DNA of 64,000 bases. Origin: Pleomorphomonas sp. JP5 (GTDB lineage: Bacteria > Pseudomonadota > Alphaproteobacteria > Rhizobiales > Pleomorphomonadaceae). The position numbers and the translations under genes are program-made. The stretch is taken from assembly GCF_023721815.1 (NCBI RefSeq), contig NZ_JAMDLI010000022.1, positions 124,001-188,000 of the forward strand. Reading direction: 5' to 3'. Position 1 is the stretch's first letter; each line of letters begins with the position of its first letter. A model generated the notes under the pieces. The model was not told the origin of the DNA and did no database searches. It saw only the letters and a program-made list of their open reading frames with translations. Of the stretch, positions 48,920-58,026 are shown piece by piece.

Positions 48920-50218
48920 CTACTCCGGCTTGGGTTGTGGCAACACGGGCTGTGCGGCGTCGCGTGGCGTTGCCCCATCCAGCAGATCCTTGGGATCGCC
49001 AGCCTTGGCGTCGGGGGCTTCGCCGTCGGAATCCGGCGGCAGATCGATGGCGTCCGGATCCTTGGTGTCCACGTCCACCTTGCCCGCGGCGGCTTTCTCG
49101 CGCTCGATCTTGCGCCACTTGGCGACGTTGCGGTTATGCTCGGCGAGGCTGGCGGCGAAGATATGCCCGCCGGTGCCGTCGGCAACGAAGTAGAGGTCCT
49201 TGGTATTGGACGGATTGGCGACCGCCTCCAGGGCGGCGCGTCCCGGGTTGGCGATCGGTCCGGGGGGCAGGCCGTTGATGTGGTAGGTGTTGTATGGCGT
49301 CGACTTGTCGATGTCGGCGCGGCTGATCGGCCGGCCGAGCGTGCCGGCGCCCCCCACGAGACCGTAGATGATCGTCGGGTCGGACTGCAGGCGCATGTTT
49401 TTCTCGAGGCGATTGAGGAAGACCGATGCGACATGCGGACGCTCGTCGGCCTTGCCCGTCTCCTTCTCCACGATCGAGGCCAGGGTGACGAGCTGCTTGG
49501 GCTCGGAGAATGGCAGGTTGTGGGTGCGGTTGGCCCAGACCTGGTCGAGCACCTTGGTGTGGGCGGCCTTCATCTGCTCGAGGATCTGGCTGCGGGACGC
49601 GCCCCGCGTGAAGCTGTAGGTTTCCGGAAGCAGCGTGCCTTCGGCGGGCACGGCGGCGATATCGCCGGTCAGGAACTCGTTCTGCTTGAGCCGGTTGACG
49701 ATCTGCTGCGAAGTCAGCCCTTCGGGGAAAGTGATCTGGTGCAGGATCGCCTTGCCCGAAACGAGCATGTTCATGACGCCGCGCATGCTGACGCGGGCCG
49801 GAAAGGCGTATTCGCCGGCCTTGAGGCGCCCCTGCTGCTGGTAGGCGCGCACGCCGCCGATGAAGATATAGTGGCCGAGCATGTCATAGGGGCTTTCGAT
49901 GACCCCCTCGGTCTCCAGGATATCGGCAATGCGGGCGAGGCCGGAATCGGCGGGAATGATGACGACCTTGTCCTCGGCGAGCGGCCCGGGCTTCTCGAAC
50001 TCCGCCTTGCCCCAGTAGAGCAGGGCCCCCGCAGCGACGACGCCGAGCACAAGCAGCGTCACCAGAGCGTTCATGACGACGACGATCGGGTTGCGGGCCC
50101 GACGCGAACGCGGCAAGGGCGGCGCCTGCTCTGGCGCCAGCGCTTCACGCGGGCTCTTGGGGTTCAGCCGCGTTTTCATTTCCTGCGTGGTGTCGGCTGC
50201 GTCCTGCCTGTCGTCCAT
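48920..50218 (-). CDS. mltG: Endolytic murein transglycosylase MltG
   Basis: Membrane-anchored lytic transglycosylase that cuts nascent glycan strands, 432 residues. A cytoplasmic N-terminus (1-48), one transmembrane helix (about 49-70), and a YceG domain with the catalytic Glu in SIVEKETGK and the conserved NTYHINGLPPGPIANPG and DPTIIYGL. A Pro/Asp/Ala-rich C-terminal tail follows. ATG 50218 gives an N-terminus like rhizobial MltG; ATG 50236 is possible. It lies downstream of fabF as in many Alphaproteobacteria, but a terminator separates them. Confidence 0.92.
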   Translation of the reverse strand: MDDRQDAADTTQEMKTRLNPKSPREALAPEQAPPLPRSRRARNPIVVVMNALVTLLVLGVVAAGALLYWGKAEFEKPGPLAEDKVVIIPADSGLARIADILETEGVIESPYDMLGHYIFIGGVRAYQQQGRLKAGEYAFPARVSMRGVMNMLVSGKAILHQITFPEGLTSQQIVNRLKQNEFLTGDIAAVPAEGTLLPETYSFTRGASRSQILEQMKAAHTKVLDQVWANRTHNLPFSEPKQLVTLASIVEKETGKADERPHVASVFLNRLEKNMRLQSDPTIIYGLVGGAGTLGRPISRADIDKSTPYNTYHINGLPPGPIANPGRAALEAVANPSNTKDLYFVADGTGGHIFAASLAEHNRNVAKWRKIEREKAAAGKVDVDTKDPDAIDLPPDSDGEAPDAKAGDPKDLLDGATPRDAAQPVLPQPKPE

Positions 50219-50420
50219 GGGTCCAAGTCTCTTCATGGGGGGCGCGATCCGCCACTTCCGCCCATGAATGTGGCAGCAGCGCGGAACGGTGGCCGTCAAG
50301 ATGCCGTTCGTGAGGGCGTGGCGTCTTTCAGGCCCGTTCGGGCGAGCTTCCAAGCAACACGCCGACTCCTGCCTTGGCAAGCGCCGCTTTGGCGATTGCC
50401 ACAGCTTTTGCCTTCCGAAT

Positions 50421-50456
50421 CAAAAGGCCCGCCGGACGATAGATCCGGCAGGCCTG
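50421..50456 (-). terminator. Terminator of fabF
   Basis: Stem 50425-50435 / 50445-50455 (11 pairs with one mismatch or wobble) followed on the minus strand by TTTTG, about 85 bases past the fabF stop. The remainder of the 50219-50540 gap presumably holds an mltG promoter. Confidence 0.7.
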
Positions 50457-50540
50457 ATTTTTCCGTCCTCAGCGCCGGTGGCCGTTGCCGCCGACTCGCT
50501 TTCCCGAAGCGCTGCCCTGGGGCGACGCCAGGGGGATGCG

Positions 50541-51803
50541 TCAGCCCTCGAAGGCCTTGACGATCAGCGACGCGTTGGTTCCGCCGAAGCCGAAGGAGTT
50601 GGAGAGCGCGTAACGCAGCTTCTTCTCCTTGGCCTTGTGGGGCACGAGGTCGATCGAGGTCTCGACGTTGGGATTGTCGAGGTTGATGGTCGGCGGCAGG
50701 ATGCCGTCGCGCACGGCGAGCGTGGAGTAGATCGCCTCGATGGCGCCGGCGGCGCCGAGGAGGTGACCGGTCATCGACTTGGTCGAGGACATGGCGAGGG
50801 TTTTGGCCGAATCGCCGAACAGCCGCTCGACGGCGCCGACCTCGATGCCGTCGGCCATGGTCGACGTGCCGTGGGCGTTGACGTAGCCAATCTCGTCCGG
50901 CGAGATCTTGGCGTGCCGCAGGGCAGCCTTCATGCAGCGGAACGCGCCGTCACCGTCCTCGGACGGAGCGGTGATGTGGTAGGCGTCGCCCGACATGCCG
51001 TAGCCGACGATTTCGCCGTAGATGGTGGCGCCGCGCTTCTTGGCGTGCTCCAGCTCCTCGACGACGACAACGCCGGCGCCTTCGCCCATGACGAAGCCAT
51101 CGCGGTCGCGGTCATAGGGACGCGAACCCTGCTCGGGGCGATCATTGAAGGTGAAGCAAAGCGCCTTCATCGACGCGAAGCCGGCCAGCGAGATCCGGCA
51201 GACCGGGCTTTCAGAGCCGCCGGCGATCATCACGTCGGCTTCGTCGTTGGCGATCAGGCGCGCGGCATCGCCGATGGCATGCGAGCCGGTCGAACAGGCG
51301 GTGACCACCGATGAGTTCGGCCCCTTGTAGCCGTGGGCGATGGAGATGTAGCCGGCGGTGAGGTTGATCAGACGGCCGGGGATAAAGAACGGAGAGACGC
51401 GGCGCGGCCCCTTGTCGCGGAGCGTGTAGCCCGCCTCGACGATGCCGTTGATGCCGCCGATGCCCGAGCCGACCAGCACGCCGGAACGCGCCTGATCGTC
51501 ATACTCGGTCGGCTTCCAGCCACTGTCCTCGACCGCCTGACGGGCCGCTTCCAGCGCGAAGATGATGAAATCGTCGACCTTGCGCTGGTCCTTCGGATCC
51601 ATGGCGAGGTCGGGATTGAACGTACCGTTGGTGCCGTCGCCGCGCGGAATGAGGCCGGCGATCTGGCAGGCGATATCATCGACGGGGAAGGTATCGATGT
51701 GGCGAATGCCGCTTTTGCCCGCCTTGATGGCGGACCAGTTGTGCTCGACACCGCAGCCGAGCGGCGTGACCATGCCGAGACCGGTGATGACGACTCGTCT
51801 CAT
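50541..51803 (-). CDS. fabF: Beta-ketoacyl-ACP synthase II
   Basis: Elongating condensing enzyme of fatty-acid synthesis, 420 residues. The Cys-His-His triad is in VVTACSTGSHA, VNAHGTST and MTGHLLGAAGA; the C-terminal NSFGFGGTNASL is intact. ATG 51803 (MRRVVITGLGMVTPLG) fits the family start, with GGGAGG upstream. It lies downstream of acpP with a terminator-like hairpin in the 225-base gap. Confidence 0.96.
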   Translation of the reverse strand: MRRVVITGLGMVTPLGCGVEHNWSAIKAGKSGIRHIDTFPVDDIACQIAGLIPRGDGTNGTFNPDLAMDPKDQRKVDDFIIFALEAARQAVEDSGWKPTEYDDQARSGVLVGSGIGGINGIVEAGYTLRDKGPRRVSPFFIPGRLINLTAGYISIAHGYKGPNSSVVTACSTGSHAIGDAARLIANDEADVMIAGGSESPVCRISLAGFASMKALCFTFNDRPEQGSRPYDRDRDGFVMGEGAGVVVVEELEHAKKRGATIYGEIVGYGMSGDAYHITAPSEDGDGAFRCMKAALRHAKISPDEIGYVNAHGTSTMADGIEVGAVERLFGDSAKTLAMSSTKSMTGHLLGAAGAIEAIYSTLAVRDGILPPTINLDNPNVETSIDLVPHKAKEKKLRYALSNSFGFGGTNASLIVKAFEG

Positions 51804-51970
51804 TTGGACGAGAGCCTCCCTGTTGGTCGTCTCCGCCGGGTCCGTCGCCATGAGGAGGACACGCGCGAGCGGGACGCAGTTGACGGAGCAAAAGGACCGT
51901 TCAGCTGGCCGGGGCCGACCGAGAAGACTGCCGGCCTCGCAGCCGGCACCGGTCCCGCAAACGCGTTGTC

Positions 51971-52006
51971 AAGCAAAGAAAGCAGTTCCTCGGGGAGGAA
52001 CTGCTT
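51971..52006 (-). terminator. Terminator or attenuator between acpP and fabF
   Basis: A perfect 12-bp stem 51980-51991 / 51995-52006 with a 3-base loop, followed on the minus strand by TTCTTTG. It begins 23 bases after the acpP stop, which explains separate, higher expression of acpP than fabF. Confidence 0.75.
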
Positions 52007-52028
52007 CCCAGCCGAACGCGTCCGGAAA

Positions 52029-52265
52029 TCAGGCCGTCGCCTTCTCGAGGAACTTGACGGCGTCGCCGACCGTCAGGATCGTCTCGGCGGCATCGTCGGG
52101 AATCTCGACGCCAAAGGCTTCCTCGAAGGCCATGACCAGCTCGACGGTGTCGAGGGAGTCAGCACCCAGGTCTTCGATGAAGGAGGCCTCAAGAACCACC
52201 TTGTCGGCGTCCACGCCGAGATGGTCAATGACGATGTTCTTCACCTTTTCAGCGACTTCGCTCAT
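52029..52265 (-). CDS. acpP: Acyl carrier protein
   Basis: Small acidic carrier of growing acyl chains, 78 residues. S37 in [10 protein letters not shown] is the 4'-phosphopantetheine site. ATG 52265 lies nine bases after AAGGA; a GTG two codons earlier is too close to it. It lies between fabG and fabF in the usual order. Confidence 0.97.
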   Translation of the reverse strand: MSEVAEKVKNIVIDHLGVDADKVVLEASFIEDLGADSLDTVELVMAFEEAFGVEIPDDAAETILTVGDAVKFLEKATA

Positions 52266-52781
52266 GTTCACGGATCCTTGTTAGTCCAAATCCATTGCCG
52301 AACGGGACGTCGGCCGCTCGCCGCCTGCCGCGCGTTCGCGAGGCCATGGCGACGGTGACCGGCTACCGAAGGTGTCGAGCATGCCAGTGCCTGACGGCAC
52401 TCCCCCGGTTGGTCCGATCGCCCGCCCCCGAGGGTAGAACGTGTCCGAACCCCTTCGGAAATCGTGGCGATCTCAGCCAATGCTCGTGCTCACGACCTTC
52501 GGGCGGGTCCTCGGACGGTTCCCGATCAGATCGCGGGCTTGGTAACACACTTCGCCCCTGCTGACTAGCGGCCCCCAGAGCATTTCCCGCTCGAACAAAG
52601 TCGTCCGATCGGGAAGGAAACACTCCGGAGTCAATCGTTTGGGCCTATTCCCGTGGCTCGGTTCACTTCAACTCGAGCCGAATATGCCCGGCGGAACCGC
52701 CGATGATCGCGAACGGTTTTCCAACCACCCGCGAAACCTTAAAAAATCAAGGCATTGCCGGACATTTCGCCCGACCGACCA
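52266..52781. other. Long gap between fabG and acpP
   Basis: 516 bases, longer than usual between fabG and acpP. On the minus strand it should carry the strong acpP promoter. Short open frames here have no ribosome site. I see no recognised RNA. Confidence 0.4.
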
Positions 52782-53519
52782 TCAGATCATCGCCATGCCG
52801 CCGTTGACGTGCAGCGTCTGGCCGGTGACGTAGGCGGCCTCGCGGCTTGCCAGATAGACGCAGGCGGCGGCGATCTCATCGGAGGTGCCGAGCCGGCCCA
52901 TCGGCACGTTGGCCAGCGTGCCTTCCTTCTGCTTGTCATTGAGGGCGTCTGTCATCGCCGTCTCGATGAAGCCAGGCGCGACGCAGTTGGCGGTGATGCC
53001 GCGCGTCGCCACCTCGGCGGCCAGCGCCTTGGTCATGCCGATCATGCCGGCCTTGGCGGCCGCATAGTTGCCCTGACCGGGATTGCCGGTGACGCCGACG
53101 ATGGACGTGATGCCAATGACCCGGCCGAAACGGCGCTTCATCATGCCCTTGATCGCCGCGCGAGCGAGACGGAAGCCGGAGGTCAGGTTGACCTCGATAA
53201 CCTGGTCCCAGTCTTCGTCCTTCATGCGCATGAACAATCCGTCGCGGGTGATGCCTGCGTTGTTGATCAGAATGTCAACCTGACCGAGGGCAGCTTCGGC
53301 GTCGGCGAACAGGCGGTCGACATCCGCCCGGTCGGACAGGTTGCCGGGAACGACATGCGCGCGCTCGCCCAGTTGGCCGGCCAGTTCCTCAAGGGGGGCG
53401 ACTCGCGTGCCGGAGAGCGCCACTTTCGCACCCTGTGCGTGGAGCGCAGTTGCAATCGCACCGCCGATGCCGCCGGAGGCTCCGGTGACCAGTGCCGTCA
53501 TTCCAGTCAAGTCGAACAT
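52782..53519 (-). CDS. fabG: 3-oxoacyl-ACP reductase
   Basis: NADPH-dependent short-chain dehydrogenase reducing 3-ketoacyl-ACP, 245 residues. It has the cofactor motif TGASGGIG, NNAG, the catalytic Ser in GITSIVG, the Tyr-Lys pair in YAAAKAG, and ends with the FabG-typical HVNGGMAMI. ATG 53519 follows GAGGTGGGAAG. The fabD gene that normally precedes fabG is not present at this locus. Confidence 0.95.
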   Translation of the reverse strand: MFDLTGMTALVTGASGGIGGAIATALHAQGAKVALSGTRVAPLEELAGQLGERAHVVPGNLSDRADVDRLFADAEAALGQVDILINNAGITRDGLFMRMKDEDWDQVIEVNLTSGFRLARAAIKGMMKRRFGRVIGITSIVGVTGNPGQGNYAAAKAGMIGMTKALAAEVATRGITANCVAPGFIETAMTDALNDKQKEGTLANVPMGRLGTSDEIAAACVYLASREAAYVTGQTLHVNGGMAMI

Positions 53520-53724
53520 GGCTTCCCACCTCGTTCTTGCGTCCGTCCGGTTGTCGCCGGCAGCTCGCTTGACGGCCTGACACCACGTCGGCTGCGTCGA
53601 GTCAAGCGTGAACGGCTGGTTTTCCCGCCTTTGCCATTCACTTTGCCGCCCAATCCGCCAAAGACTGCTGACGGGGATTGGGGCGAGCGGGCCTAATCTC
53701 GGGAAGATGGACAAGGAGAAAACC

Positions 53725-54159
53725 ATGACCGGAGAGACGCATTTCTCAACCGTATCGATCATTGCCCTCGGCGTTTCCGACCTTGGCCGGGCGCGCGCCT
53801 TTTATGAAGCGCTTGGTTTCACGGCCGGTCCAGGCTCTGGCGAACAGATCGTCTTCTTCCAGCTCGGAGGGCTCGTTCTTTCGCTTTACCCGAGGGCGCT
53901 GCTCGCCGAGGACGCCGAAGTGGAGAATGACGGCCAGGGCTTCGACGGCATGACGCTCGCCCACAACTATCCGTCTGAAGAGGCGGTGGACGCCGCGATG
54001 GCGCGAGCGCTCGCTTCGGGTGCGACGCTCAAGAAGAAGCCGCAGAAGGTCTTCTGGGGCGGCTACTCGGGATATTTTGCCGACCCCGACGGTCATCTTT
54101 GGGAGGTTGCCCACAATCCCTTCGTGAAGGTCGACGATCATGGCATAGTGACGCTTTGA
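53725..54159 (+). CDS. VOC family (glyoxalase/bleomycin-resistance fold) protein
   Basis: A 144-residue single-module protein with two beta-alpha-beta-beta-beta halves (SIIALGVSDLGRARAFYEAL ... and GGYSGYFADPDGHLWEVAHN). The second half has the acidic DPDGHLWE motif of metal-binding VOC proteins. The substrate is unknown; family members act on glyoxals, antibiotics or aromatic diols. ATG 53725 follows AAGGAGAAAA; ATG 53707 is possible. The CoA-binding gene follows after 23 bases. Confidence 0.87.
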   Translation: MTGETHFSTVSIIALGVSDLGRARAFYEALGFTAGPGSGEQIVFFQLGGLVLSLYPRALLAEDAEVENDGQGFDGMTLAHNYPSEEAVDAAMARALASGATLKKKPQKVFWGGYSGYFADPDGHLWEVAHNPFVKVDDHGIVTL

Positions 54160-54182
54160 ACGCGCAAGAAGGAGTGTCACCG

Positions 54183-54611
54183 ATGGCCATGGATGGAAAG
54201 ACCGACGACGACATCACCCGCATCCTCGAGGAGACGCGGACAATCGCCGTGGTCGGCGCCAGCCAGAACCCGTCTCGCCCCGTCTATGGCGTCATGGGGT
54301 TCCTGATCGGGCGCGGTTACGAGGTGTATCCGATCAATCCGGGCCTCGCCGGTCAGGAATTGCAGGGGAGGACGGTTTACGCCAGCCTCGCCGACGTGCC
54401 GGCCGAAATCGACATGGTGGATGTGTTCCGCAACGCGGAAGCGGCCGGCGATACCATTGACGAAGCCCTCGCCCTGGCGGTGCCGCCGAAGACCATCTGG
54501 TTGCAGCTCGGCGTCATCAATCAGGCGGGTTTCGAACGAGCCGAGGCGAAGGGCGTCAAGGTCGTGATGGACCGTTGTCCCGCCATCGAAGGGCCGAGGC
54601 TTGGCGTCTGA
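54183..54611 (+). CDS. CoA-binding domain protein
   Basis: A 142-residue Rossmann-fold protein of the CoA-binding family (YccU-like). It has VVGASQNPSRPVYGVMGFL, YPINPGLAGQELQGRTVYAS, DMVDVFRNAEA and WLQLGVINQAGFERAEAKG; a VMDRCPAIE segment near the end is typical. It resembles the CoA-binding module of succinyl-CoA synthetase alone, without a catalytic partner. ATG 54183 follows AAGGAG. Convergent with rnr. Confidence 0.88.
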   Translation: MAMDGKTDDDITRILEETRTIAVVGASQNPSRPVYGVMGFLIGRGYEVYPINPGLAGQELQGRTVYASLADVPAEIDMVDVFRNAEAAGDTIDEALALAVPPKTIWLQLGVINQAGFERAEAKGVKVVMDRCPAIEGPRLGV

Positions 54612-54639
54612 GGCGCCACAGGTGCCGGCGCGGGCGGTC

Positions 54640-56967
54640 CTATCGTCCGCGCCTCACCTTGCTCGTCCGCTCCTTGCGCTCGCGGTCCTTTCGCGCCTTG
54701 GCCGCGCGCATGGCGGCGGCGCGCCCGAGCGGCCGCCCGGCGCTGCCCTCCGAGATCATTTCGAAGCGCAGGGCGCCGGCAAACGGCGCCGCCTCGATGA
54801 GGCGCACTTCGACCGTATCTCCGAGCCGATAGGTTTCGCCGGTCCGCGATCCGATCAGAGAATGCCGGGCTTCGTCGAAGGCGAAGTAGTCGTCGCCCAG
54901 CGTCGAGATGGGAATGAAGCCGTCGGCCCCCGTCTCGTCGAGGCGGATGAACAGCCCCGCCTTGGTGACGCCGGCAATGCGGCCCCTGAAAACTGCGCCG
55001 ACGCGATCGGCAAGCCAGCCGGCGATCAGCCGGTCGATGGTTTCCCGTTCGGCCTGCATGGCGCGCCGTTCGGCGGCCGAGATATCCTCGGCCACGCGCG
55101 GCAACGCATCTTCGGCGCCGTCCGGTAGTCCGTCGTCACCAACGCCAAGCGCGGTAACCAACCCGCGATGAACCACAAGATCGGCGTAGCGGCGGATCGG
55201 CGAGGTGAAATGGGCGTATTTCCGGAGATTGAGGCCGAAGTGGCCGATATTGACCGGTGAGTACTCGGCCTGGCTCTGCGAGCGCAACACCACTTCGTGG
55301 ACGAGGTAGGCCTGCGGCGTACCGTCCACCCTTTCCAGGATGCGGTTGAACAGATCCGGCTCGATGTGGCCCTGCTTGGCCAGCTTCATGTCGAGCGTCG
55401 CCAGGAACTCGCGCAGCGACTCCAACTTGGCGAGCGAAGGTTGGTCGTGCACGCGATAGAGCAGCGGCGTCCGACGCTTTTCCAACGTTTCGGCGGCGGC
55501 CACGTTGGCCTGGATCATGAACTCCTCGATCAGCCGGTGGGCGGTCAGGCGCTCCGGTGTGACGATGCGATCGACGGTGCCGTCGGGCTTCAGCAGCACC
55601 TTGCGCTCGGGAATGTCGAGTTCCAGCGGTCCGCGGGCGTCGCGGGCCGCGGCTAGAAGGTCGTAGGCCGCCCAGAGCGGCCTCAGCGCGCTGTCCAGGA
55701 TCGGCCCTGTGCGATCGTTCGGCGATCCGTCGATGGCAGCCTGCGCTTCGAGATAGGAGAGCTTGGCCGCCGAGCGCATCATGATGCGATGAAAGCTGTG
55801 GCTCTTCTTGCGGCCCTCGGCATCGAACACCATGCGTACGGCGAGAGCGGGCCGGTCGACGCCCTCCTTCAGCGAACACAGGTCATTGGAGATGCGCTCC
55901 GGCAGCATCGGGATGACGCGGTCGGGAAAATAGACCGAGTTGCCGCGCTTCAGCGCCTCACGGTCGAGTTCGGATCCCGGCCGGACGTAGGCGGCGACGT
56001 CGGCGATGGCGACGGTGACGACGTATCCGCCGGCATTTGCCGGGTCCTCGTCGGCAACGGCATGGACGGCGTCGTCATGGTCCTTGGCGTCCGGCGGGTC
56101 GATGGTGACGAGGGGCAGGGCGCGCCAGTCCTCGCGGTTCGACATGGTCGCGGGTTTCGCCGCATCGGCCTCGCGGATCACGGCATCGGGGAAAACGTAG
56201 GGAATGTCGTTGGCGTGGATGGCAATCATCGACACCGCTTTTTCCGAGCGGAGATTGCCAACGGTCTCTCGTACCCGGGCGCGACTGAGGCCGAAGCGAC
56301 CGGAGCGGATGACGTCGACGGAGACGAGGTCGCCATCCTCCGCCGTACCAAGGTCGGCGGCGTCGATGACCAGCTCCTCGTGCTGCTTCTTGGAAATCGG
56401 CAGCAGGCGGGCGCCACCGTCCGTGACGCGCACAATCCCAAGCACGCCTTCCGGCTTTTTCTCCAGTACCTTCACGACGCGAAGACCGGCCTTGGCCAAG
56501 CCTTCATAGCCGTCCGGCAGCTCGACGACGCGGGCCAGTATGCGGTCGCCGAGGCCGGCCGCCGGGCCATGTTCGCCGCGTCTGCGGCGCATGGCGACGA
56601 CAATGAAACGAGGCCTTGGACCTCGGTCGGGGTCCCATTCTGCCGGTTCGGCGTAGAGATCGCCGTCGCGATCGCGACTGACGATATCGCAGGCCAACAC
56701 CGCGGGGAGAGAGCCAGGCTCCGCGAAGCGACGATGCCGACGCTCGATCAGGCCTTCGCCCTCGAGTTCCTTCAGTATGCGCTTCAGGACGACGCGCCCC
56801 TCTCCATGCACCTCGAAGGCGCGAGCTATATCGCGCTTCGTTCCCTTGCCGGGATGCTCCGAAACGAAACGGAGGATTGCCTCACGGGTCGGTGTGACTG
56901 GTTCGTCGGTTGGGCGGGGCTTGCGAGCCAAGCGGATCTTCCCTGTGGCTTGAGAACGTGGCGACAT
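54640..56967 (-). CDS. rnr: Ribonuclease R
   Basis: Processive 3'-5' exoribonuclease of structured RNA, 775 residues. An N-terminal winged helix (about 25-85), two cold-shock domains (about 90-260), the RNB catalytic domain with DPPDAKDHDDAV and acidic metal ligands, an S1 domain (about 650-740), and a basic tail rich in Arg/Lys. ATG 56967 is followed by a basic MSPRSQATGKIRLARK start; the ribosome site is weak. Confidence 0.95.
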   Translation of the reverse strand: MSPRSQATGKIRLARKPRPTDEPVTPTREAILRFVSEHPGKGTKRDIARAFEVHGEGRVVLKRILKELEGEGLIERRHRRFAEPGSLPAVLACDIVSRDRDGDLYAEPAEWDPDRGPRPRFIVVAMRRRRGEHGPAAGLGDRILARVVELPDGYEGLAKAGLRVVKVLEKKPEGVLGIVRVTDGGARLLPISKKQHEELVIDAADLGTAEDGDLVSVDVIRSGRFGLSRARVRETVGNLRSEKAVSMIAIHANDIPYVFPDAVIREADAAKPATMSNREDWRALPLVTIDPPDAKDHDDAVHAVADEDPANAGGYVVTVAIADVAAYVRPGSELDREALKRGNSVYFPDRVIPMLPERISNDLCSLKEGVDRPALAVRMVFDAEGRKKSHSFHRIMMRSAAKLSYLEAQAAIDGSPNDRTGPILDSALRPLWAAYDLLAAARDARGPLELDIPERKVLLKPDGTVDRIVTPERLTAHRLIEEFMIQANVAAAETLEKRRTPLLYRVHDQPSLAKLESLREFLATLDMKLAKQGHIEPDLFNRILERVDGTPQAYLVHEVVLRSQSQAEYSPVNIGHFGLNLRKYAHFTSPIRRYADLVVHRGLVTALGVGDDGLPDGAEDALPRVAEDISAAERRAMQAERETIDRLIAGWLADRVGAVFRGRIAGVTKAGLFIRLDETGADGFIPISTLGDDYFAFDEARHSLIGSRTGETYRLGDTVEVRLIEAAPFAGALRFEMISEGSAGRPLGRAAAMRAAKARKDRERKERTSKVRRGR

Positions 56968-57037
56968 AGACCACAGATGGAGATGCAAGGCCAGCCTCGC
57001 AAACGGGCAGCGGACTCGTGAGCTTGGAAGCGCGTTG

Positions 57038-57877
57038 TCAGGAGCGGCGGGTGCGGCCACGCTTTTGCGGGGCCGGCCCGTCCGAGCTCCAGACGATCTC
57101 ATCGCCCTCGACGATACCGGGCGCGGTCGGCTCCGAGGCGAGACAGACGCGGCTCCGGCCGGTGGCCTTGGCAAACTCGAGGGCGCTGTCGGCGGCCGCA
57201 AAGGCCTGCGTAAACGTGATCGCGTCCGTGACCTCGGTGATTCCGGCCGATGCCGTCAGGCTGACCGGCTTTTCCAAAGTGCCGAAGTTGCCGCCCTCGA
57301 CTCGCGCGAGAAGCGCCAGAACCTGGGTCTTGGCTTCGGCGACGGTATAGCCGGTCGCAAGCACGGCGAACTCCGTGCCGTCGGTGCGATAGATGCTGCC
57401 GAGATTGCCAAGCTCCTCGGCGATCATGCGAGCGGCCCGGATCAGGACTCGATCGCCGACCACGTGACCGTATCGCTCGTTCACAGTCTTGAAGCGGTCG
57501 AGCGATACGAGAATGAGGAGCCGGTTCCCTTCCGATGCGGCGTCGTAGTCGATGGGCAAGGAGGTGCGGTTCCTGAGGCCCGTGAGACTGTCGGCGAGGC
57601 TCTTCTCGTTCAGCTTCAGCTTGGTGCGATAGTGCTCAAGGCGTGTCGCTCCGATGTACCTTCCGATCGGATAGGCGACCAGAGCGACGACGACGATCGT
57701 GATCGCCCAACCGCGCAGCAGGCCAAGCCAGCCGTGAAAGGCGAGCAACTGCAGGGCGGAATCGACGGCTATGGCAATGACGAAGCAGATCGCGGCGAAG
57801 CGGAGGGCAAGGAGTCTGACGTCGCGCTCGGATTGGACGGGCCTGTTGAGGAGCGTCCGCAGGATCTCACCGTACAT
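57038..57877 (-). CDS. GGDEF-domain protein with degenerate signature
   Basis: A 279-residue protein with two membrane helices (about 24-44 and 53-76) and a diguanylate-cyclase-like domain (about 95-260). The signature is YRTDGTEF instead of GGDEF, losing a catalytic glycine and the metal-site acid, so cyclase activity is doubtful. LTGLRNR and RFKTVNERYGH before it are conserved. It may bind c-di-GMP or GTP or act by protein contact. ATG 57877 has AGAAGAG; ATG 57925 would add 16 residues. Confidence 0.85.
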   Translation of the reverse strand: MYGEILRTLLNRPVQSERDVRLLALRFAAICFVIAIAVDSALQLLAFHGWLGLLRGWAITIVVVALVAYPIGRYIGATRLEHYRTKLKLNEKSLADSLTGLRNRTSLPIDYDAASEGNRLLILVSLDRFKTVNERYGHVVGDRVLIRAARMIAEELGNLGSIYRTDGTEFAVLATGYTVAEAKTQVLALLARVEGGNFGTLEKPVSLTASAGITEVTDAITFTQAFAAADSALEFAKATGRSRVCLASEPTAPGIVEGDEIVWSSDGPAPQKRGRTRRS

Positions 57878-58026
57878 TATCGCTCTTCTACACCGTTGAA
57901 CGAGGCGAAGGACGTCATCGTTCAACAGTATAGGGAGAATGTAAGGTTTTGGCCAACCAAAACGATAAAAGTGTAAATGATCGGCGGCGGGAACGATCCT
58001 GCCGAGGAGCCCCCCCGAGCTCTCGC

